Both the position numbers and the translations under genes were made by a program. A stretch of DNA of 64,000 nt from contig NZ_JAIUZY010000003.1 of assembly GCF_020171625.1 (NCBI RefSeq), positions 248,001 through 312,000 on the forward strand. The letters are read 5' to 3'. The notes beneath the pieces were generated by a model, which was not told the origin of the DNA, ran no database searches, and worked only from the letters and a program-made list of their open reading frames with translations. This DNA comes from Salipiger bermudensis (lineage in GTDB: Bacteria; Pseudomonadota; Alphaproteobacteria; Rhodobacterales; Rhodobacteraceae). Below, piece by piece: positions 1-10,766 of the stretch. Positions within the stretch are counted from its first letter, which is position 1. Each line of letters starts with the position of its first letter.

Positions 1-93
1 GGATGTCACCGTGCCGGCGCGCGCTGTCACAGTCTGAAACAGGCGGCGACGGCGCTGCTTGCCAATTCCGGCGCGCGGCGTCACAACCCGGTC

Positions 94-1110
94 ATGCGAG
101 ATTATTACCGCCCCCTCGTCCGCTCCGACGCCCCCCGCCCCGAGGATGCCCGGCCGCTGGCCGGTGGCCCGCGCTGGTTTTCCCACGCCGCCCGGCATCG
201 CCGCGACGGCAGCGTCACGCGGGTCCCCGCCTCCGAGATCCCCGACGCCGTGCTCGACCGCCTGACCGCGCCGCGCGCGCCGCTGCTCGGGCTCGACATG
301 GGCCAGCCGCAGATCATGGCGATCCTCAACTCCACCCCCGACAGCTTTTCCGATGGCGGGCTCGACGGTTCCAGCACCGAAGCCGCGCTGCGCGGCCGGC
401 GGCTGATGACCGACGGTGCCGACCTCCTCGATATCGGGGGCGAGAGCACCCGCCCCGGCGCCGAGGAGGTGCCCGCGGGCGAAGAGATCTCGCGCACCGA
501 GCCGGTGATCCGGGCGCTGGCCGGCGTGCCGATCTCGATCGACACCCGCAAGGCCGCGGTGGCGAAGGCGGCGATCCGCGCCGGCGCGGCGCTGGTCAAC
601 GATGTCTCGGGCCTCACCCACGATCCGGCGCTGGCGGAGTATTGCGTCGAGAACGCCCTGCCGGTCTGCATCATGCACAGCCAGGGCGATCCGCAGACCA
701 TGCAGGACGCGCCGCGCTACGACGACGTGCTGCTCGATGTCTACGATTTCCTCGAAACGCAGGTCGAGATGCTCGAGGCCAAGGGGCTGTCGCGCGACAA
801 GATCGTGGTCGACCCGGGCATCGGCTTCGGCAAGACGCAGGCGCACAACCTCGCGCTTCTGAACGGGCTGGCGCTGTTTCACGGCCTTGGCTGCCCGATC
901 CTTCTTGGCGCGTCGCGCAAGGGCTTTGTCGGCCGGATCGGCGCCGCGCCCGACCCTGCGAAACGCGCCCCCGGCTCGATTGCCGTGGCGCTCGCCGGGA
1001 TTGCCCAGGGGGTGCAGATCCTCCGGGTCCACGATGTCGCACAAACCCGTCAGGCCATCGCGCTGTGGCTGGCGGTCGAACAGGGAACAGGAGCAGGCCA
1101 TGACGCGTAA
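94..1110 (+). CDS. folP: dihydropteroate synthase
   Basis: Condenses 6-hydroxymethyl-dihydropterin diphosphate with p-aminobenzoate in cytosolic folate synthesis. The 338-residue product has the pterin-binding TIM-barrel motifs in order: [16 protein letters not shown] (about 74-89), [11 protein letters not shown] (113-123), SIDTRK (148-153), NDVSG (169-173), then DPGIGFGK and SRKGF near the C-terminus. About 70 residues precede the barrel, an extension I recall in Rhodobacteraceae homologues beginning near a YYRP motif, which supports this ATG. The same frame is open to the window edge, so a start outside the window cannot be excluded, and no good ribosome site is visible. The 3' end overlaps glmM by 11 bp, indicating one transcript. 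Confidence 0.95.
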   Translation: MRDYYRPLVRSDAPRPEDARPLAGGPRWFSHAARHRRDGSVTRVPASEIPDAVLDRLTAPRAPLLGLDMGQPQIMAILNSTPDSFSDGGLDGSSTEAALRGRRLMTDGADLLDIGGESTRPGAEEVPAGEEISRTEPVIRALAGVPISIDTRKAAVAKAAIRAGAALVNDVSGLTHDPALAEYCVENALPVCIMHSQGDPQTMQDAPRYDDVLLDVYDFLETQVEMLEAKGLSRDKIVVDPGIGFGKTQAHNLALLNGLALFHGLGCPILLGASRKGFVGRIGAAPDPAKRAPGSIAVALAGIAQGVQILRVHDVAQTRQAIALWLAVEQGTGAGHDA

Positions 1111-2443
1111 GCTTTTCGGAACCGACGGGGTGCGCGGCACCGCCAACAGCTTCCCGATGACCGCCGAGATGGCGCTGATGATCGGCGCCGCCGCCGGGCG
1201 CTACTTCCGCCGCGAACAGGGCGGCGTGCACCGGGTGGTGATCGGCAAGGACACGCGCCTGTCGGGCTACATGTTCGAGAACGCGCTGACCGCGGGCCTC
1301 ACCTCGACCGGCATGAACGTGCTGCTTCTGGGCCCGGTGCCGACCCCGGCGGTGGGGCTGCTGACGCCGTCCATGCGCGCCGATCTCGGCATCATGATCT
1401 CGGCCAGCCACAACCCGGCGGATGACAACGGCATCAAGTTCTTCGGCCCCGACGGCTTCAAGCTGTCCGACGAGGCCGAGGCCGAGATCGAGGCGCTGGT
1501 CGAGGCCGGCGTGGCGCCGGCGCAGGCGGGCAATATCGGACGTGCGAAACGCATCGACGACGGCCGCTTCCGCTATCAGGAGCGGCTCAAGGGCACCCTG
1601 CCCCACGGCATGCGGCTCGACGGCATGAAGGTGGTGGTCGACTGCGCCAACGGCGCCGCCTACAAGACCGCGCCCGAGGTGCTCTGGGAGCTCGGCGCCG
1701 ACGTGATCCCGCTCGGCACCTCTCCGAACGGGCTGAACATCAACGACAATTGCGGCTCGACCAAGCCGCAGGCCGCAGCCGAGGCGGTTGTGGCGCATGG
1801 CGCGGACGTGGGCATCTGCCTCGACGGCGATGCCGACCGCATCCTGCTGATCGACGAGACCGGCACCATCGCCGACGGCGACCAGATCATGGCGCTGATG
1901 GCCGCCCGCTGGGCCGAGGAAGACCGGCTCGTCGATGGCACGCTGGTCGCCACGGTGATGTCCAATCTCGGGCTCGAGCGCTTCCTCACCGGCCGCGGCC
2001 TGCGGCTCGAGCGCACCAAGGTGGGCGACCGCTACGTGGTCGAGGCGATGCGGGCCAAGGGCTGGAACCTCGGCGGCGAGCAATCCGGCCATATCGTGAT
2101 GACCGATTACGCCACCACCGGCGACGGGCTGATGGCGGGGATGCAGTTCCTCGCCGAGATGGTGCGCACCGGCCAGCCCGCCTCGCGGCTGGCGCGCCGC
2201 TTCGAACCGGTGCCGCAACTGCTGCAGAACGTCCGCTTCGCCGCCGGCCAGACGCCGCTCGAGGCGGCCAGCGTGAAGGGCGCCATCGCCGAGGCCGAGG
2301 CGACGCTGTCGGGCAAGGGCCGCCTGCTGATCCGCAAGTCCGGCACCGAGCCGCTGATCCGGGTGATGGCGGAATGCGAGGACGAGGCGCTGCTGAGCCG
2401 GGTCGTCGAAGGCATCGTCGCCGAGGTCAAGGCCGCGGTCTGA
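1100..2443 (+). CDS. glmM: phosphoglucosamine mutase
   Basis: Converts glucosamine-6-phosphate to glucosamine-1-phosphate for UDP-GlcNAc, peptidoglycan and LPS synthesis. The 447-residue length is normal for GlmM. The phosphoserine loop ISASHNP places the catalytic serine at residue 103, and the metal-binding DGDADR has aspartates at 242, 244 and 246. The sugar-binding GGEQSGH and the phosphate-binding RKSGTEP loop are both present. The ATG lies inside the end of folP and opens with the typical [10 protein letters not shown]. Overlap with folP suggests translational coupling. The convergent gene on the other side ends at 2616. Confidence 0.97.
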   Translation: MTRKLFGTDGVRGTANSFPMTAEMALMIGAAAGRYFRREQGGVHRVVIGKDTRLSGYMFENALTAGLTSTGMNVLLLGPVPTPAVGLLTPSMRADLGIMISASHNPADDNGIKFFGPDGFKLSDEAEAEIEALVEAGVAPAQAGNIGRAKRIDDGRFRYQERLKGTLPHGMRLDGMKVVVDCANGAAYKTAPEVLWELGADVIPLGTSPNGLNINDNCGSTKPQAAAEAVVAHGADVGICLDGDADRILLIDETGTIADGDQIMALMAARWAEEDRLVDGTLVATVMSNLGLERFLTGRGLRLERTKVGDRYVVEAMRAKGWNLGGEQSGHIVMTDYATTGDGLMAGMQFLAEMVRTGQPASRLARRFEPVPQLLQNVRFAAGQTPLEAASVKGAIAEAEATLSGKGRLLIRKSGTEPLIRVMAECEDEALLSRVVEGIVAEVKAAV

Positions 2444-2549
2444 CCCGCGCCCCCTCTCATCAAGCGGCGTGCGCAAGCGCACACAGGTTTGTTGGTCGCG
2501 GCTCGCGCGTGACGCACTCCCCCTGCGAACCAAGAGCGGCGCCCGCCGG

Positions 2550-2669
2550 CCGCCTCCGGCGGGGATATTTCCGGCCGGAAGAAGCCGGGACGAGCGCCCC
2601 TGTCTTCTTCTGGCTCTAAATATCCCGGGGTAAGCGCGCCCTGGCGCGCGCAGGGGCAGCGCCCCTGAC
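2550..2669. repeat. intergenic repeat element, copy 1
   Basis: A member of the recurrent intergenic family in this window. It has the GCCTCCGGCGGG block, an A/T-rich TATTT segment, facing AGAAG and CTTCT blocks, a second TATTT/CCCGGGG block and a terminal GGGGCAGCGCCCC hairpin. It sits between the convergent glmM and DUF2937 genes, so it may act as a two-way terminator. The end of the DUF2937 gene runs into it. Confidence 0.7.
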
Positions 2670-3239
2670 GGCACGAAGTTTGTGTCCGTGCGGCGCCTGT
2701 GTCGGGCGATGCAGCACCGGCTCGACCCGCCGCCCGCGGCGGCTGCGGCGCCCTCGGGCGCGGAACGGCAGGCGCAGCAACGACAGCAGGAACGTCGCGG
2801 CGAGCCAGCCGCTGACGAAGCCGCTGCCGGCGAAGATCGCCCCTTCCGCGGTCACCGGCACGCCGGGGCGATAGGCCTGCCAGGTGCGCCCGGCGATCTC
2901 GGGATCGGCGAAATGCGCCACCAACGGCACGCGCGACAGCGCCCCCTTGCCCTCGAGTGCTGCGAGATCCGCCGAAAGCCGCGCGTGGCGCGTCAGCGTC
3001 TCGCGCATGGTCTCGGCCCGCGCGGCGCCGAACACCCCGCCGGTGGCGAGCTGTGTGAGAGCCTCGTCCCGGTCGAGGCCGAGCGCTGCGGCATCGCGGT
3101 CGAAGGCCTGCACGCTGCGGGCAAGCTCGTCCACCGCCCCGCCGAGGCGCTGCACGTATTGCTGGGTGAATTCGGGGAACTGGGAGAACCCTGCCGCGCC
3201 GGCAAGCCCGGCGGCGAGGGCGAGTGCCCGTATGATCAT
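2616..3239 (-). CDS. DUF2937 family protein
   Basis: A 207-residue protein I recognise as the uncharacterised DUF2937 family. It has an N-terminal hydrophobic segment (MIIRALALAAGLAGAAG), a conserved stretch starting FPEFTQQYVQRLGGAVDEL, and a second membrane segment near residues 130-155. It is probably an inner-membrane protein. The ATG at 3239 follows a GGAGGC ribosome site; an in-frame ATG 12 bp upstream lacks one. It lies 78 bp downstream of proS on the same strand and may share its transcript. The last ~50 residues are basic and unlike the family core, and the final ones are encoded by the intergenic repeat, so the stop codon probably reflects repeat insertion. Function unknown. Confidence 0.75.
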   Translation of the reverse strand: MIIRALALAAGLAGAAGFSQFPEFTQQYVQRLGGAVDELARSVQAFDRDAAALGLDRDEALTQLATGGVFGAARAETMRETLTRHARLSADLAALEGKGALSRVPLVAHFADPEIAGRTWQAYRPGVPVTAEGAIFAGSGFVSGWLAATFLLSLLRLPFRARGRRSRRGRRVEPVLHRPTQAPHGHKLRAVRGAAPARARARLPRDI

Positions 3240-3317
3240 GACTGCCTCCAACGGCCCTCTGCGGGGCCATTGGAGCAGGTTAGCGCGAATCCGCGGCGCT
3301 GTCAGGCCCGCCGAGCC

Positions 3318-4655
3318 TCAGGCGACGCCGTAGATCTCGGCGATCTTCGCCACCGCCGCCTCGGGGGGCAGCTCCTCGCTTTCGCCGGTGCGGCGCGAGG
3401 TCAGCTCGACCACGCCGTTCTTCAGGCCGCGCGGGCCGACGGTGATGCGCCACGGCAGGCCGATCAGGTCCATGGTCGCGAACTTGGCGCCGGCGCGCTC
3501 GTTGGTGTCGTCGTAGAGCGGGTCGAGCCCCAGCGCGATCAGCGCCGCGTGGATCTTGTCGCAGGCCGCCTCGGCCTCGGCGTCGCCGGTCTTGAGGTTG
3601 ACGATGCCGCAGTGGAACGGCGTCACGCCCTCGGGCCAGATGATGCCACGGTCGTCGTGGCTGGCCTCGATGATGGCGCCCAGCAGGCGCGACACGCCGA
3701 TCCCGTGCGAGCCCATGTGCACCGGCACCTGATTGCCGTCTTTGTCGGAGACCGTGGCGCCCATGGCCTCGGAGTACTTGGTGCCGAAGTAGAAGATCTG
3801 GCCGACCTCGATGCCGCGCGCGGTGCGGCGGCGCTCTTCGGGGACCTGGTCGAACAGCGCCTCGTCATGGGTCTCGTCGGTGCGGGCATAGCGCGAGGTG
3901 AACTCTTCGAGCACCGCCTGGCACTGCTCGACACTGTCGTAATCGATCTCGCGGTCGCCGAACTTCAGCTCGGTGATCTCGCTGTCGTAGAACACCTCCG
4001 ACTCGCCGGTCTCGGCCAGCACGAGGAACTCGTGCGTGTCGTCGCCGCCGATCGGGCCGCTGTCGGCGCGCATCGGAATCGCCTGCAGGCCCATGCGCTC
4101 GTAGGTGCGCAGGTAGCTTACCAGGTGGCGGTTGTAGGCGTGCAGCGCGTCTTCCTTGGTGAGGTCGAAATTGTAGCCGTCCTTCATGTAGAACTCGCGG
4201 CCGCGCATCACGCCGAAGCGCGGGCGGATCTCGTCGCGGAACTTCCACTGGATCTGGTACATGGTCAGCGGCAGGTCGCGATAGGACGAGACGTTGGCGC
4301 GGAAGATGTCGGTGATCAGCTCTTCGGCGGTCGGTGTGAACAGCATGTCGCGATCATGGCGGTCGGTGATGCGCAGCATCTCGGCGCCGTAGGCGTCGTA
4401 GCGGCCCGACTCGCGCCAGAGATCGGCGGACTGGATCGTCGGCATCAGCATCGGGATGTGGCCGGCGCGGGCCTGTTCCTCGTGGATGATATTCTCGATC
4501 TTGCGCAGCACCTTGAAGCCCAGCGGCAGCCAGGAATAGATCCCGGCGCTGGCCTGCTTGATCATGCCGGCGCGCAGCATGTAGCGGTGGGAGACGATCT
4601 GCGCCTCGGAAGGCGTCTCCTTGAGAACGGGCAGGAAATAGCGGCTCAGACGCAT
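3318..4655 (-). CDS. proS: prolyl-tRNA synthetase, short alphaproteobacterial type
   Basis: Charges tRNA-Pro with proline. The 445-residue class II synthetase has motif 2 at FRDE (139-142) within [18 protein letters not shown] and motif 3 at [13 protein letters not shown], followed by an anticodon-binding domain. It is far shorter than the ~570-residue E. coli enzyme because the INS editing domain is missing, as is usual in alphaproteobacteria, where separate YbaK/ProX-type deacylases do the editing. The ATG chosen starts [15 protein letters not shown], typical of this type. Upstream in-frame residues are low-complexity and probably noncoding. It is divergent from the permease gene at 4846. 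Confidence 0.95.
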   Translation of the reverse strand: MRLSRYFLPVLKETPSEAQIVSHRYMLRAGMIKQASAGIYSWLPLGFKVLRKIENIIHEEQARAGHIPMLMPTIQSADLWRESGRYDAYGAEMLRITDRHDRDMLFTPTAEELITDIFRANVSSYRDLPLTMYQIQWKFRDEIRPRFGVMRGREFYMKDGYNFDLTKEDALHAYNRHLVSYLRTYERMGLQAIPMRADSGPIGGDDTHEFLVLAETGESEVFYDSEITELKFGDREIDYDSVEQCQAVLEEFTSRYARTDETHDEALFDQVPEERRRTARGIEVGQIFYFGTKYSEAMGATVSDKDGNQVPVHMGSHGIGVSRLLGAIIEASHDDRGIIWPEGVTPFHCGIVNLKTGDAEAEAACDKIHAALIALGLDPLYDDTNERAGAKFATMDLIGLPWRITVGPRGLKNGVVELTSRRTGESEELPPEAAVAKIAEIYGVA

Positions 4656-4845
4656 GGGGCGGGGCTCCCGGGCTGGAAAACGGTCCGGGATGGCGTATGC
4701 GAAGGGCCGCGCAAGAGCAAGAGGCCGTGGGCGGGACCGGGCAGAGCAAGAGCGTGCATGCAGGCCGCCGGGCGCAGCCCAGTCTTGCAAGATCGCGCGC
4801 GAGACGCGATGTAGGGACACGTTTTTCGAAAAGGAATGGCCGATC

Positions 4846-5916
4846 ATGGCGCTGCCGGTGCGGACACAGCTGAAATACTGGGGCATCGCGACAGCGATCC
4901 TCATCGTCCTGCTGTGGTTCCTCGGGGACGTGCTGCTGCCCTTCGTGCTGGGCGGCGCGGTGGCCTATTTCCTCGACCCCGTGGCCGACCGGCTCGAGCG
5001 GCTGGGCATGAGCCGCGCCATGGCCACCGGAACGATCACCGTGGCGATGATCCTGATCTTCGTCATCTTCGCGCTGGCGGTGGTGCCGGCGCTGGTGCGC
5101 CAGACCAGCCAGCTGATCGACACCGCGCCCGAGCTGTTCCGCCAGCTGCAGGCCTTCCTGACCACGCATTTCCCCTCGATCATGGTCGAGGGCAGCCCGG
5201 TGCGCGAGACGCTGGTCTCGATCGGCGAGACCATCCGCGAGCGCGGCGCGCAGCTCATCGACGCGGTTCTGACCTCGGCGATGTCGCTGCTCAACATCCT
5301 GCTGCTCTTCGTCATCGTGCCGGTGGTGGCGGTCTACATGTTGCTTGACTGGGACAACATGGTCGCCCGCGTCGACAGCCTGCTGCCGCGCGACCATGCG
5401 CCGGTGATCCGCCGGCTGGCCCGCGACATCGACAAGACGCTGGCGGGGTTCATCCGCGGCATGGGCTCGGTCTGCCTGATCCTCGGCATCTACTACGCGC
5501 TGGCGCTGTGGCTGGTGGGGCTGAACTTCGGCCTCGTGGTCGGGGTCGTGGCGGGGATGCTGACCTTCATCCCCTATGTCGGCGCCATCGTCGGCGGCGC
5601 GCTGGCGATCGGGCTGGCGCTGTTCCAGTTCTGGGGCGAGTGGGTCTGGATTGCCGCCGTCGCCGGGATCTTCTTCTTCGGCCAGTTCCTCGAGGGCAAT
5701 TTCCTGACCCCCAAGATGGTTGGAGAATCGGTCGGGCTGCACCCCGTGTGGCTGATCCTCGCGCTGTCGGTCTTCGGCTCGATCTTCGGTTTCGTGGGCA
5801 TGCTGGTCGCGGTGCCGCTGGCGGCGGCGCTTGGCCTGGTGGCGCGCTTCCTGGTCGATCAATACAAAGACAGCCGGCTTTATCTCGGCCTCGAGAGCGA
5901 CGAGGACCAAGGATGA
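4846..5916 (+). CDS. AI-2E/PerM family membrane transporter
   Basis: A 356-residue polytopic inner-membrane protein of the AI-2E exporter/PerM family. It has two N-terminal membrane helices (about residues 12-40), a re-entrant or amphipathic middle segment, and a cluster of C-terminal helices with the family-typical [17 protein letters not shown] and [17 protein letters not shown] motifs. The ATG is preceded by AAAGGAA. Its stop overlaps the hdaA start (ATGA), so the pair is translationally coupled. PerM-like genes next to hda homologues are common in alphaproteobacteria. The substrate is unknown; an autoinducer role should not be assumed from the family name. Confidence 0.88.
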   Translation: MALPVRTQLKYWGIATAILIVLLWFLGDVLLPFVLGGAVAYFLDPVADRLERLGMSRAMATGTITVAMILIFVIFALAVVPALVRQTSQLIDTAPELFRQLQAFLTTHFPSIMVEGSPVRETLVSIGETIRERGAQLIDAVLTSAMSLLNILLLFVIVPVVAVYMLLDWDNMVARVDSLLPRDHAPVIRRLARDIDKTLAGFIRGMGSVCLILGIYYALALWLVGLNFGLVVGVVAGMLTFIPYVGAIVGGALAIGLALFQFWGEWVWIAAVAGIFFFGQFLEGNFLTPKMVGESVGLHPVWLILALSVFGSIFGFVGMLVAVPLAAALGLVARFLVDQYKDSRLYLGLESDEDQG

Positions 5917-6614
5917 TCACCCCCGACCAGCTTCCCCTGCCCCTGCCGGTCCGCGCCGCGCTGGGACGCGAGGACTATTTCGTCGGGCAGTCCAACGGGC
6001 TTGCGGTGGCGTTGCTCGACAACTGGCAGAACTGGCCGAACGGCAAGATGGTGCTGGTTGGGCCGTCGGGCGCCGGCAAGACCCATCTCGCGCATGTGTG
6101 GGCCGCCGAGACCGGCGCCGCCATCGTGCCCGCCGCCAGCCTGCCGGACGCCGATATCCCGATGCTCGCCACGGCGCCGATCTGTGTCGAGGATGGCGAC
6201 CGCATCGCCGGGGATCGCCCGGCGGAGGAGGCGCTGTTTCACCTGCACAACCTCGCGCTGGCGCAGCGCCAGCCGCTGCTGGTCACCGCCCGCTCGGCGC
6301 CGCCGCTCTGGCCGCTGGTGATCGCCGACCTCAAGAGCCGCATGGAGGGCACCCAGACCGCCACCCTGCCCGACCCCGACGACACGCTGCTGGCCGCGGT
6401 GATCGCCAAGATGCTCGCCGACCGTCAATGCGTGCCCGCCGCCGATGTCATCCCCTATCTGGTGCGGCACATGCCGCGCAGCTTTGCCATGGCGCGGGCG
6501 CTGGTGACTGCGCTTGACGCTAACGCGATGGGGCGGCCCAAGGGCATCACCCGCAGCCTTGCGCGGGAGGTTCTGACGCGGCTTGATCCGGGTCAGCGCC
6601 CGGAGGCAGAATAA
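5913..6614 (+). CDS. hdaA: DnaA-related regulatory inactivator (HdaA-like)
   Basis: A 233-residue DnaA-paralogue AAA+ protein without the DnaA DNA-binding domain. The Walker A GPSGAGKT is at residues 50-57, and the acidic ICVEDGDRI stretch resembles a Walker B. By family knowledge, HdaA binds the sliding clamp and stimulates DnaA-ATP hydrolysis to prevent re-initiation. The N-terminal QLPLPLP resembles the clamp-binding motif of Hda proteins. It starts in a 4-bp overlap with the permease gene and ends 5 bp before ppk1, forming a permease-hdaA-ppk1 operon. Confidence 0.9.
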   Translation: MITPDQLPLPLPVRAALGREDYFVGQSNGLAVALLDNWQNWPNGKMVLVGPSGAGKTHLAHVWAAETGAAIVPAASLPDADIPMLATAPICVEDGDRIAGDRPAEEALFHLHNLALAQRQPLLVTARSAPPLWPLVIADLKSRMEGTQTATLPDPDDTLLAAVIAKMLADRQCVPAADVIPYLVRHMPRSFAMARALVTALDANAMGRPKGITRSLAREVLTRLDPGQRPEAE

Positions 6615-6619
6615 TCTCT

Positions 6620-8839
6620 ATGAGCGTCACGAACCTGTTTCAAATGAACCCGCATAAGCCCCACATGAGTATCGCAGATTTCCTCAAGGCCCCGTTGCCT
6701 GCCCCGACCGAAATGACCGAGCTCGATCTCGAGGGGCCCGGTCGCTTCTACAATCGCGAGCTGAGCTGGCTCGGCTTCAACTGGCGGGTTCTCGAAGAGG
6801 CCGAGAATCCGCGCGTGCCGTTGCTCGAGCGGCTGCGCTTCCTGTCGATCTCGGCGACCAACCTTGACGAGTTCTACACCGTGCGCGTCGCGGGTCTTCG
6901 CGAGTTGGCTCATGCCAACAACACCAACCCCGCCGCCGACGGCCTGACGCCGGCGCAGCAGTTGGTCGAGATCAACGAGGACGCCCGCAAGCTGATGGCT
7001 CATCAGCAGAAGGTGCTGCACGCGCTCGAGATCGAGCTGGCCGCCGAGGGCATCGACATCGTGCCCCGCGACGAGCTGTCCGAGGCGGACCGCGCCCATC
7101 TCGAGCAGGCCTTTCTGACGCAGGTCTTCCCGGTGCTGTCGCCGCTTGCCATCGACCCGGCGCACCCGTTCCCGTTCATCGCCAACATGGGCTACTGCCT
7201 CGCGATCTCGCTCGAGCGCAAGCGCGACCGGCGCACCCGCGACGCGCTGCTGCCGATTCCGCACCAGGTCGACCGCTTCATGGCGCTGCCCGCGCCAGAC
7301 GGCCAGCACCGCTTCATCTTCCTCGAAGACGTGCTGCTACTGCACATCGAAAGCATGTTCCCGGGCTACCGGGTGAAGGATCATTTCGGCTTCCGCGTGC
7401 TGCGCGACAGCGATCTCGAGGTCGAGGAAGAAGCCGAGGATCTCGTGCGCGAGTTCGAGGTCGCGCTGAAGCGCCGGCGTCGGGGCGAGGTGGTGCGCCT
7501 GACGATGACCGCCGGCGCGCCCAAGGATCTTCGCCGCACCCTGCAGAACGAGCTGCACGTGGACGATGACGAGGTCATCGAGCTCGACGGCATGATCGGC
7601 ATCGCCGACCTCAAGGAGCTGGTGCTGGGCAGCCGCCCCGACCTGCTCTGGCCCTCCTTCACGCCGCGCGTGCCGGAACGGGTGCAGGACCACGACGGCA
7701 ACATGTTCTCGGCCATAGCCCAGAAGGACATGCTGCTGCACCACCCCTACGAGACCTTCGACATGGTGGTGCGCTTCCTCAAGCAGGCGGCGCTCGACCC
7801 GGACGTGGTGGCGATCAAGCAGACCCTCTACCGGACCTCGAAGGACTCGCCCATCGTCGAGGCGCTGTGCGAGGCCGCCGAGGAGGGCAAGTCGGTCACC
7901 GCGCTGGTCGAGCTCAAGGCGCGTTTCGACGAGGCCGCCAACATCCGCCAGTCGCGCCGGCTGGAACGCTCGGGCGCGCATGTGGTCTACGGCTTCCTCG
8001 AGTGGAAGACCCACGCCAAGATCAGCCAGGTGGTGCGCCGCGAGGGCGACAAGCTGGTGACCTACACGCACTGGGGGACGGGCAACTACCACCCGATCAC
8101 CGCCAAGATCTACACCGACCTGTCGTTCTTCACCTGCGACGCGGCGCTGGGGCGCGACGCGGCGAAGATCTTCAACTATCTCAGCGGCTACGCCATGCCC
8201 GAGGGGATGGAGAACCTCGTGATCTCGCCGCACACGCTCAAGCCCAAGATGCTCGAGTTGATCGCCGCCGAGGCCGAGCACGCCCGCGCCGGGCGGCCGG
8301 CCAGGATCTGGCTCAAGATGAACTCGCTGATCGAGCCCGACATGATCGATGCGCTTTATGCGGCCAGCCAGGCCGGGGTCGAGATCGACTGCGTGATCCG
8401 CGGCATCTGCGGGCTGAAGCCCGGCATCGCGGGGCTGTCCGAGAACATTCGGGTGAAATCGATCATCGGGCGCTTCCTCGAGCATTCGCGCATCATCTGC
8501 TTCGGCAACGGCCACGGCCTGCCGCATGACAAGGCGCGGGTGTTCATGTCCTCGGCGGACTGGATGGGCCGCAACCTCAACCGCCGCATCGAGACCGGGG
8601 TGGAGATCCTGAACCAGACCGTGAAGGCGCAGATCGTCAGCCAGGTGATGGCGGCGAACCTCGCCGACACCGCGCAGAGCTGGGTGATGGAGCCCACCGG
8701 CAAGTTCAGCCGCCACCCGGTGAGCGACGGCGAGACTCCGTTCAACTGCCACCGCTTCTTCATGGAGAACCCCTCGCTCTCGGGCCGCGGCTCCGCCGGT
8801 GCCGCAGACGTGCCGAAGCTGACCCACGGCGACGGCTGA
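6620..8839 (+). CDS. ppk1: polyphosphate kinase 1
   Basis: Reversibly polymerises the ATP gamma-phosphate into polyphosphate. The 739-residue length is normal. It has the N-terminal [19 protein letters not shown] block, the [13 protein letters not shown] region, and the core with the histidine-bearing THWGTGNYH segment followed by [11 protein letters not shown]. The C-terminal PLD-like domains hold [15 protein letters not shown]. In-frame ATGs at 6644 and 6665 are alternative starts; GGAGG at 6602-6606 is somewhat far from the chosen one. A strong terminator follows at 8864. The usual partner ppx is present but separated by a flagellin gene. Confidence 0.96.
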   Translation: MSVTNLFQMNPHKPHMSIADFLKAPLPAPTEMTELDLEGPGRFYNRELSWLGFNWRVLEEAENPRVPLLERLRFLSISATNLDEFYTVRVAGLRELAHANNTNPAADGLTPAQQLVEINEDARKLMAHQQKVLHALEIELAAEGIDIVPRDELSEADRAHLEQAFLTQVFPVLSPLAIDPAHPFPFIANMGYCLAISLERKRDRRTRDALLPIPHQVDRFMALPAPDGQHRFIFLEDVLLLHIESMFPGYRVKDHFGFRVLRDSDLEVEEEAEDLVREFEVALKRRRRGEVVRLTMTAGAPKDLRRTLQNELHVDDDEVIELDGMIGIADLKELVLGSRPDLLWPSFTPRVPERVQDHDGNMFSAIAQKDMLLHHPYETFDMVVRFLKQAALDPDVVAIKQTLYRTSKDSPIVEALCEAAEEGKSVTALVELKARFDEAANIRQSRRLERSGAHVVYGFLEWKTHAKISQVVRREGDKLVTYTHWGTGNYHPITAKIYTDLSFFTCDAALGRDAAKIFNYLSGYAMPEGMENLVISPHTLKPKMLELIAAEAEHARAGRPARIWLKMNSLIEPDMIDALYAASQAGVEIDCVIRGICGLKPGIAGLSENIRVKSIIGRFLEHSRIICFGNGHGLPHDKARVFMSSADWMGRNLNRRIETGVEILNQTVKAQIVSQVMAANLADTAQSWVMEPTGKFSRHPVSDGETPFNCHRFFMENPSLSGRGSAGAADVPKLTHGDG

Positions 8840-8863
8840 GACGGTCGGACGGGTTGTGTAAAA

Positions 8864-8894
8864 CGCCGGGGCGGACGCCGCCCCGGCGCTTTTT
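8864..8894 (+). terminator. rho-independent terminator of ppk1
   Basis: An 11-bp GC-rich perfect stem, CGCCGGGGCGG (8864-8874) with CCGCCCCGGCG (8878-8888), a 3-nt loop and five T residues at 8890-8894. It should end the perM-like/hdaA/ppk1 transcript. Confidence 0.9.
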
Positions 8895-9112
8895 CGTGCA
8901 AGGGGGCCCTGCTCGGTGCGGGCGGGCCTTTGTCTGAGCACGGCCCCCGCACCCCGTCGCTTTCTCGTTGAGGGAACGTGTGCCCGGTGCGGGTCTCTGT
9001 TTGACCTCGGCAGCCGCAGCCCATTTCCTCGCCCCGGCGCTTTCTCGTTCAGGGGGCCTCTACCAGGTCCTCGCGGACCTCTGTACCGCCCCGGCCCCCA
9101 CAACCCACCGCC
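8881..9112. repeat. three degenerate ~75-bp tandem repeats in a 473-bp gene-free gap
   Basis: The gap 8895-9367 holds no convincing gene. Three imperfect units begin at 8881, 8952 and 9032, each opening with a CCCCGGCGCTTTCTCGTT-like block, then AGGG and a GC-rich tail. The first overlaps the right arm of the ppk1 terminator, so the array may be decayed copies of that terminator region. From 9113 to 9367 I see only the probable flagellin leader, with no clear promoter. Confidence 0.6.
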
Positions 9113-9367
9113 ACGCCCCGGAACCGCCCCGAAATCACCACAGCCGCGCCGCATTGCCTTAGCGCAGGGTTAACCGGCGAGGCCCAGTCTGGGGCCTGCG
9201 TCATGGGGGCGGCGGCGCGGGCGTAGACTGTCTCGGCTTCCGGTCCGAGGAACGCACCGCTAGCGGCGAAAACGCTGCCTCGAATGCCCCGACCCGGGCC
9301 CGTCTCGCGCGAACTGCGCGCTTTCCCTGAACAGCCCCGTACAGGCTTCCCCGAGAACAGGCATCCC

Positions 9368-10666
9368 ATGTCCAGCATTCTGACCAATGACAGTGCGTCC
9401 ATCGCGCTGATGAACCTGCAAAGCATCAACACCAACATCGCCGACGTGCAGGCCGAGATCGCCACCGGCCGCCGCGTTGCAGGCGCCGAGGACAACGCCG
9501 CGGTCTGGGCCATCGCCAAGACCATGGAGGCCGACGTGCTGGGCTACCGCAAGGTGGCCGACAGCCTCGCGCTTGGCAGCGCCACCCTCGCGGTGGCGCG
9601 CAACGGCGCCGAGACGATCACCGAGCTGCTGACCGAGATCAAGGGACAGGTGGTCACCGCGCAGGAAGAGAATGTCGACCGCGCCAAGATCCAGAGCACC
9701 ATCTCCTCCCTGCGCGACCAGATCGGCGCGGTGGTCGAGACCGCCCAGTTCAATGGCCTCAACCTGCTGAACAACCGCGACAGCACCGATGGCTCGGGCA
9801 GCGCGCAGGTTCTGGGCTTTCTGCAACGGGATTCCAGCGGCGTGCGCGGGGTCGACATCAGTATCGGCAAGCAGGACCTCTCGACCGCGAGCCGCGAAAT
9901 CGCCGCCTCGGGCGGTACCTACAGCGGCTCCGCGGTCACGGCTACGCTGACCCTCACCCGCAGCGCCACGCTCGACGCCAGCGGCATCACTGTCACCACC
10001 GGCATGGCCTTCTCGCTGTCGCTCTACGGCACCGACGGCGACGGCTCGACCTTCGAGCAGACCGATCTGCGCACCACCTCCGGCGCCACGCAGTCCCGCG
10101 CCGAGATGGTCTCGGCGCCGATCTCCTACGTGGCCCGCGACGGCGACGGCATCGGCGACGTGCTCTCGCAACTGTCGCAGCGCTATGCCAGCTATGCCGC
10201 CCGCTCCGGCATCGACAGCTCCGTCCTGCAGGTGCAGGCCTCGGGCAGCGCGCTTGCCATCTCCTCCGAGGTCACCACCGCCAGCGACACCATCGCCGTG
10301 AAGATCGATACCCTGAGCGCGGATGCCGGCAGCACCATCGGCGGCGGGCTGGAACTGCTGGGCGAACTCGATGTCACCACCGCCGCCGGCGCCAATGACG
10401 CCCTTGCCACGATCGAGGGGCTGCTCGACATCTCGATCAACGCCGCCGCCGCCTTCGGCTCGGACCAGCGCCGGCTCGACACCCAGAGCAGCTTCAACGA
10501 CAGCCTCACCGACGCCATGACGTCCGGGATCGGCACGCTCGTCGATGCGGACCTCGAGGAAAGCTCTGCCCGGCTGCAGGCGCTTCAGGTTCAGCAACAG
10601 CTCGCCATTCAGGCGTTGTCGATCGCCAACGGCGCTCCGGGCGTGCTGCTCTCGCTGTTCCGCTGA
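9368..10666 (+). CDS. flagellin
   Basis: A 432-residue flagellar filament subunit. The N-terminal D0/D1 coiled region includes MNLQSINTNIADVQAEIATG, ATLAVARNGAETITELL and GAVVETAQFNGLNLLN. The C-terminal D0/D1 region ends ALQVQQQLAIQALSIANG and LLSLFR. Between them is a Ser/Thr/Gly-rich variable domain (about 150-330), expected on the filament surface. There is no N-terminal signal, as expected for type III export. No other flagellar gene lies in the window, so this copy is away from any flagellar cluster and stands between ppk1 and ppx. It could be an accessory or phase-specific flagellin. Confidence 0.9.
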   Translation: MSSILTNDSASIALMNLQSINTNIADVQAEIATGRRVAGAEDNAAVWAIAKTMEADVLGYRKVADSLALGSATLAVARNGAETITELLTEIKGQVVTAQEENVDRAKIQSTISSLRDQIGAVVETAQFNGLNLLNNRDSTDGSGSAQVLGFLQRDSSGVRGVDISIGKQDLSTASREIAASGGTYSGSAVTATLTLTRSATLDASGITVTTGMAFSLSLYGTDGDGSTFEQTDLRTTSGATQSRAEMVSAPISYVARDGDGIGDVLSQLSQRYASYAARSGIDSSVLQVQASGSALAISSEVTTASDTIAVKIDTLSADAGSTIGGGLELLGELDVTTAAGANDALATIEGLLDISINAAAAFGSDQRRLDTQSSFNDSLTDAMTSGIGTLVDADLEESSARLQALQVQQQLAIQALSIANGAPGVLLSLFR

Positions 10667-10766
10667 CCCATCGCGGAACGGTCCGGGGACCGGCGACGTT
10701 GCTCCAACGAAGTGCTTTCGCCGCGCGCCCGAAGCGTGGTAGAGCGAACGCGGACCACAGCCGGGG

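Noticed and set aside
2-37. Possible last codons of an upstream gene (folB is often there)
   Set aside because: Eleven codons before a TGA are too few to assign.
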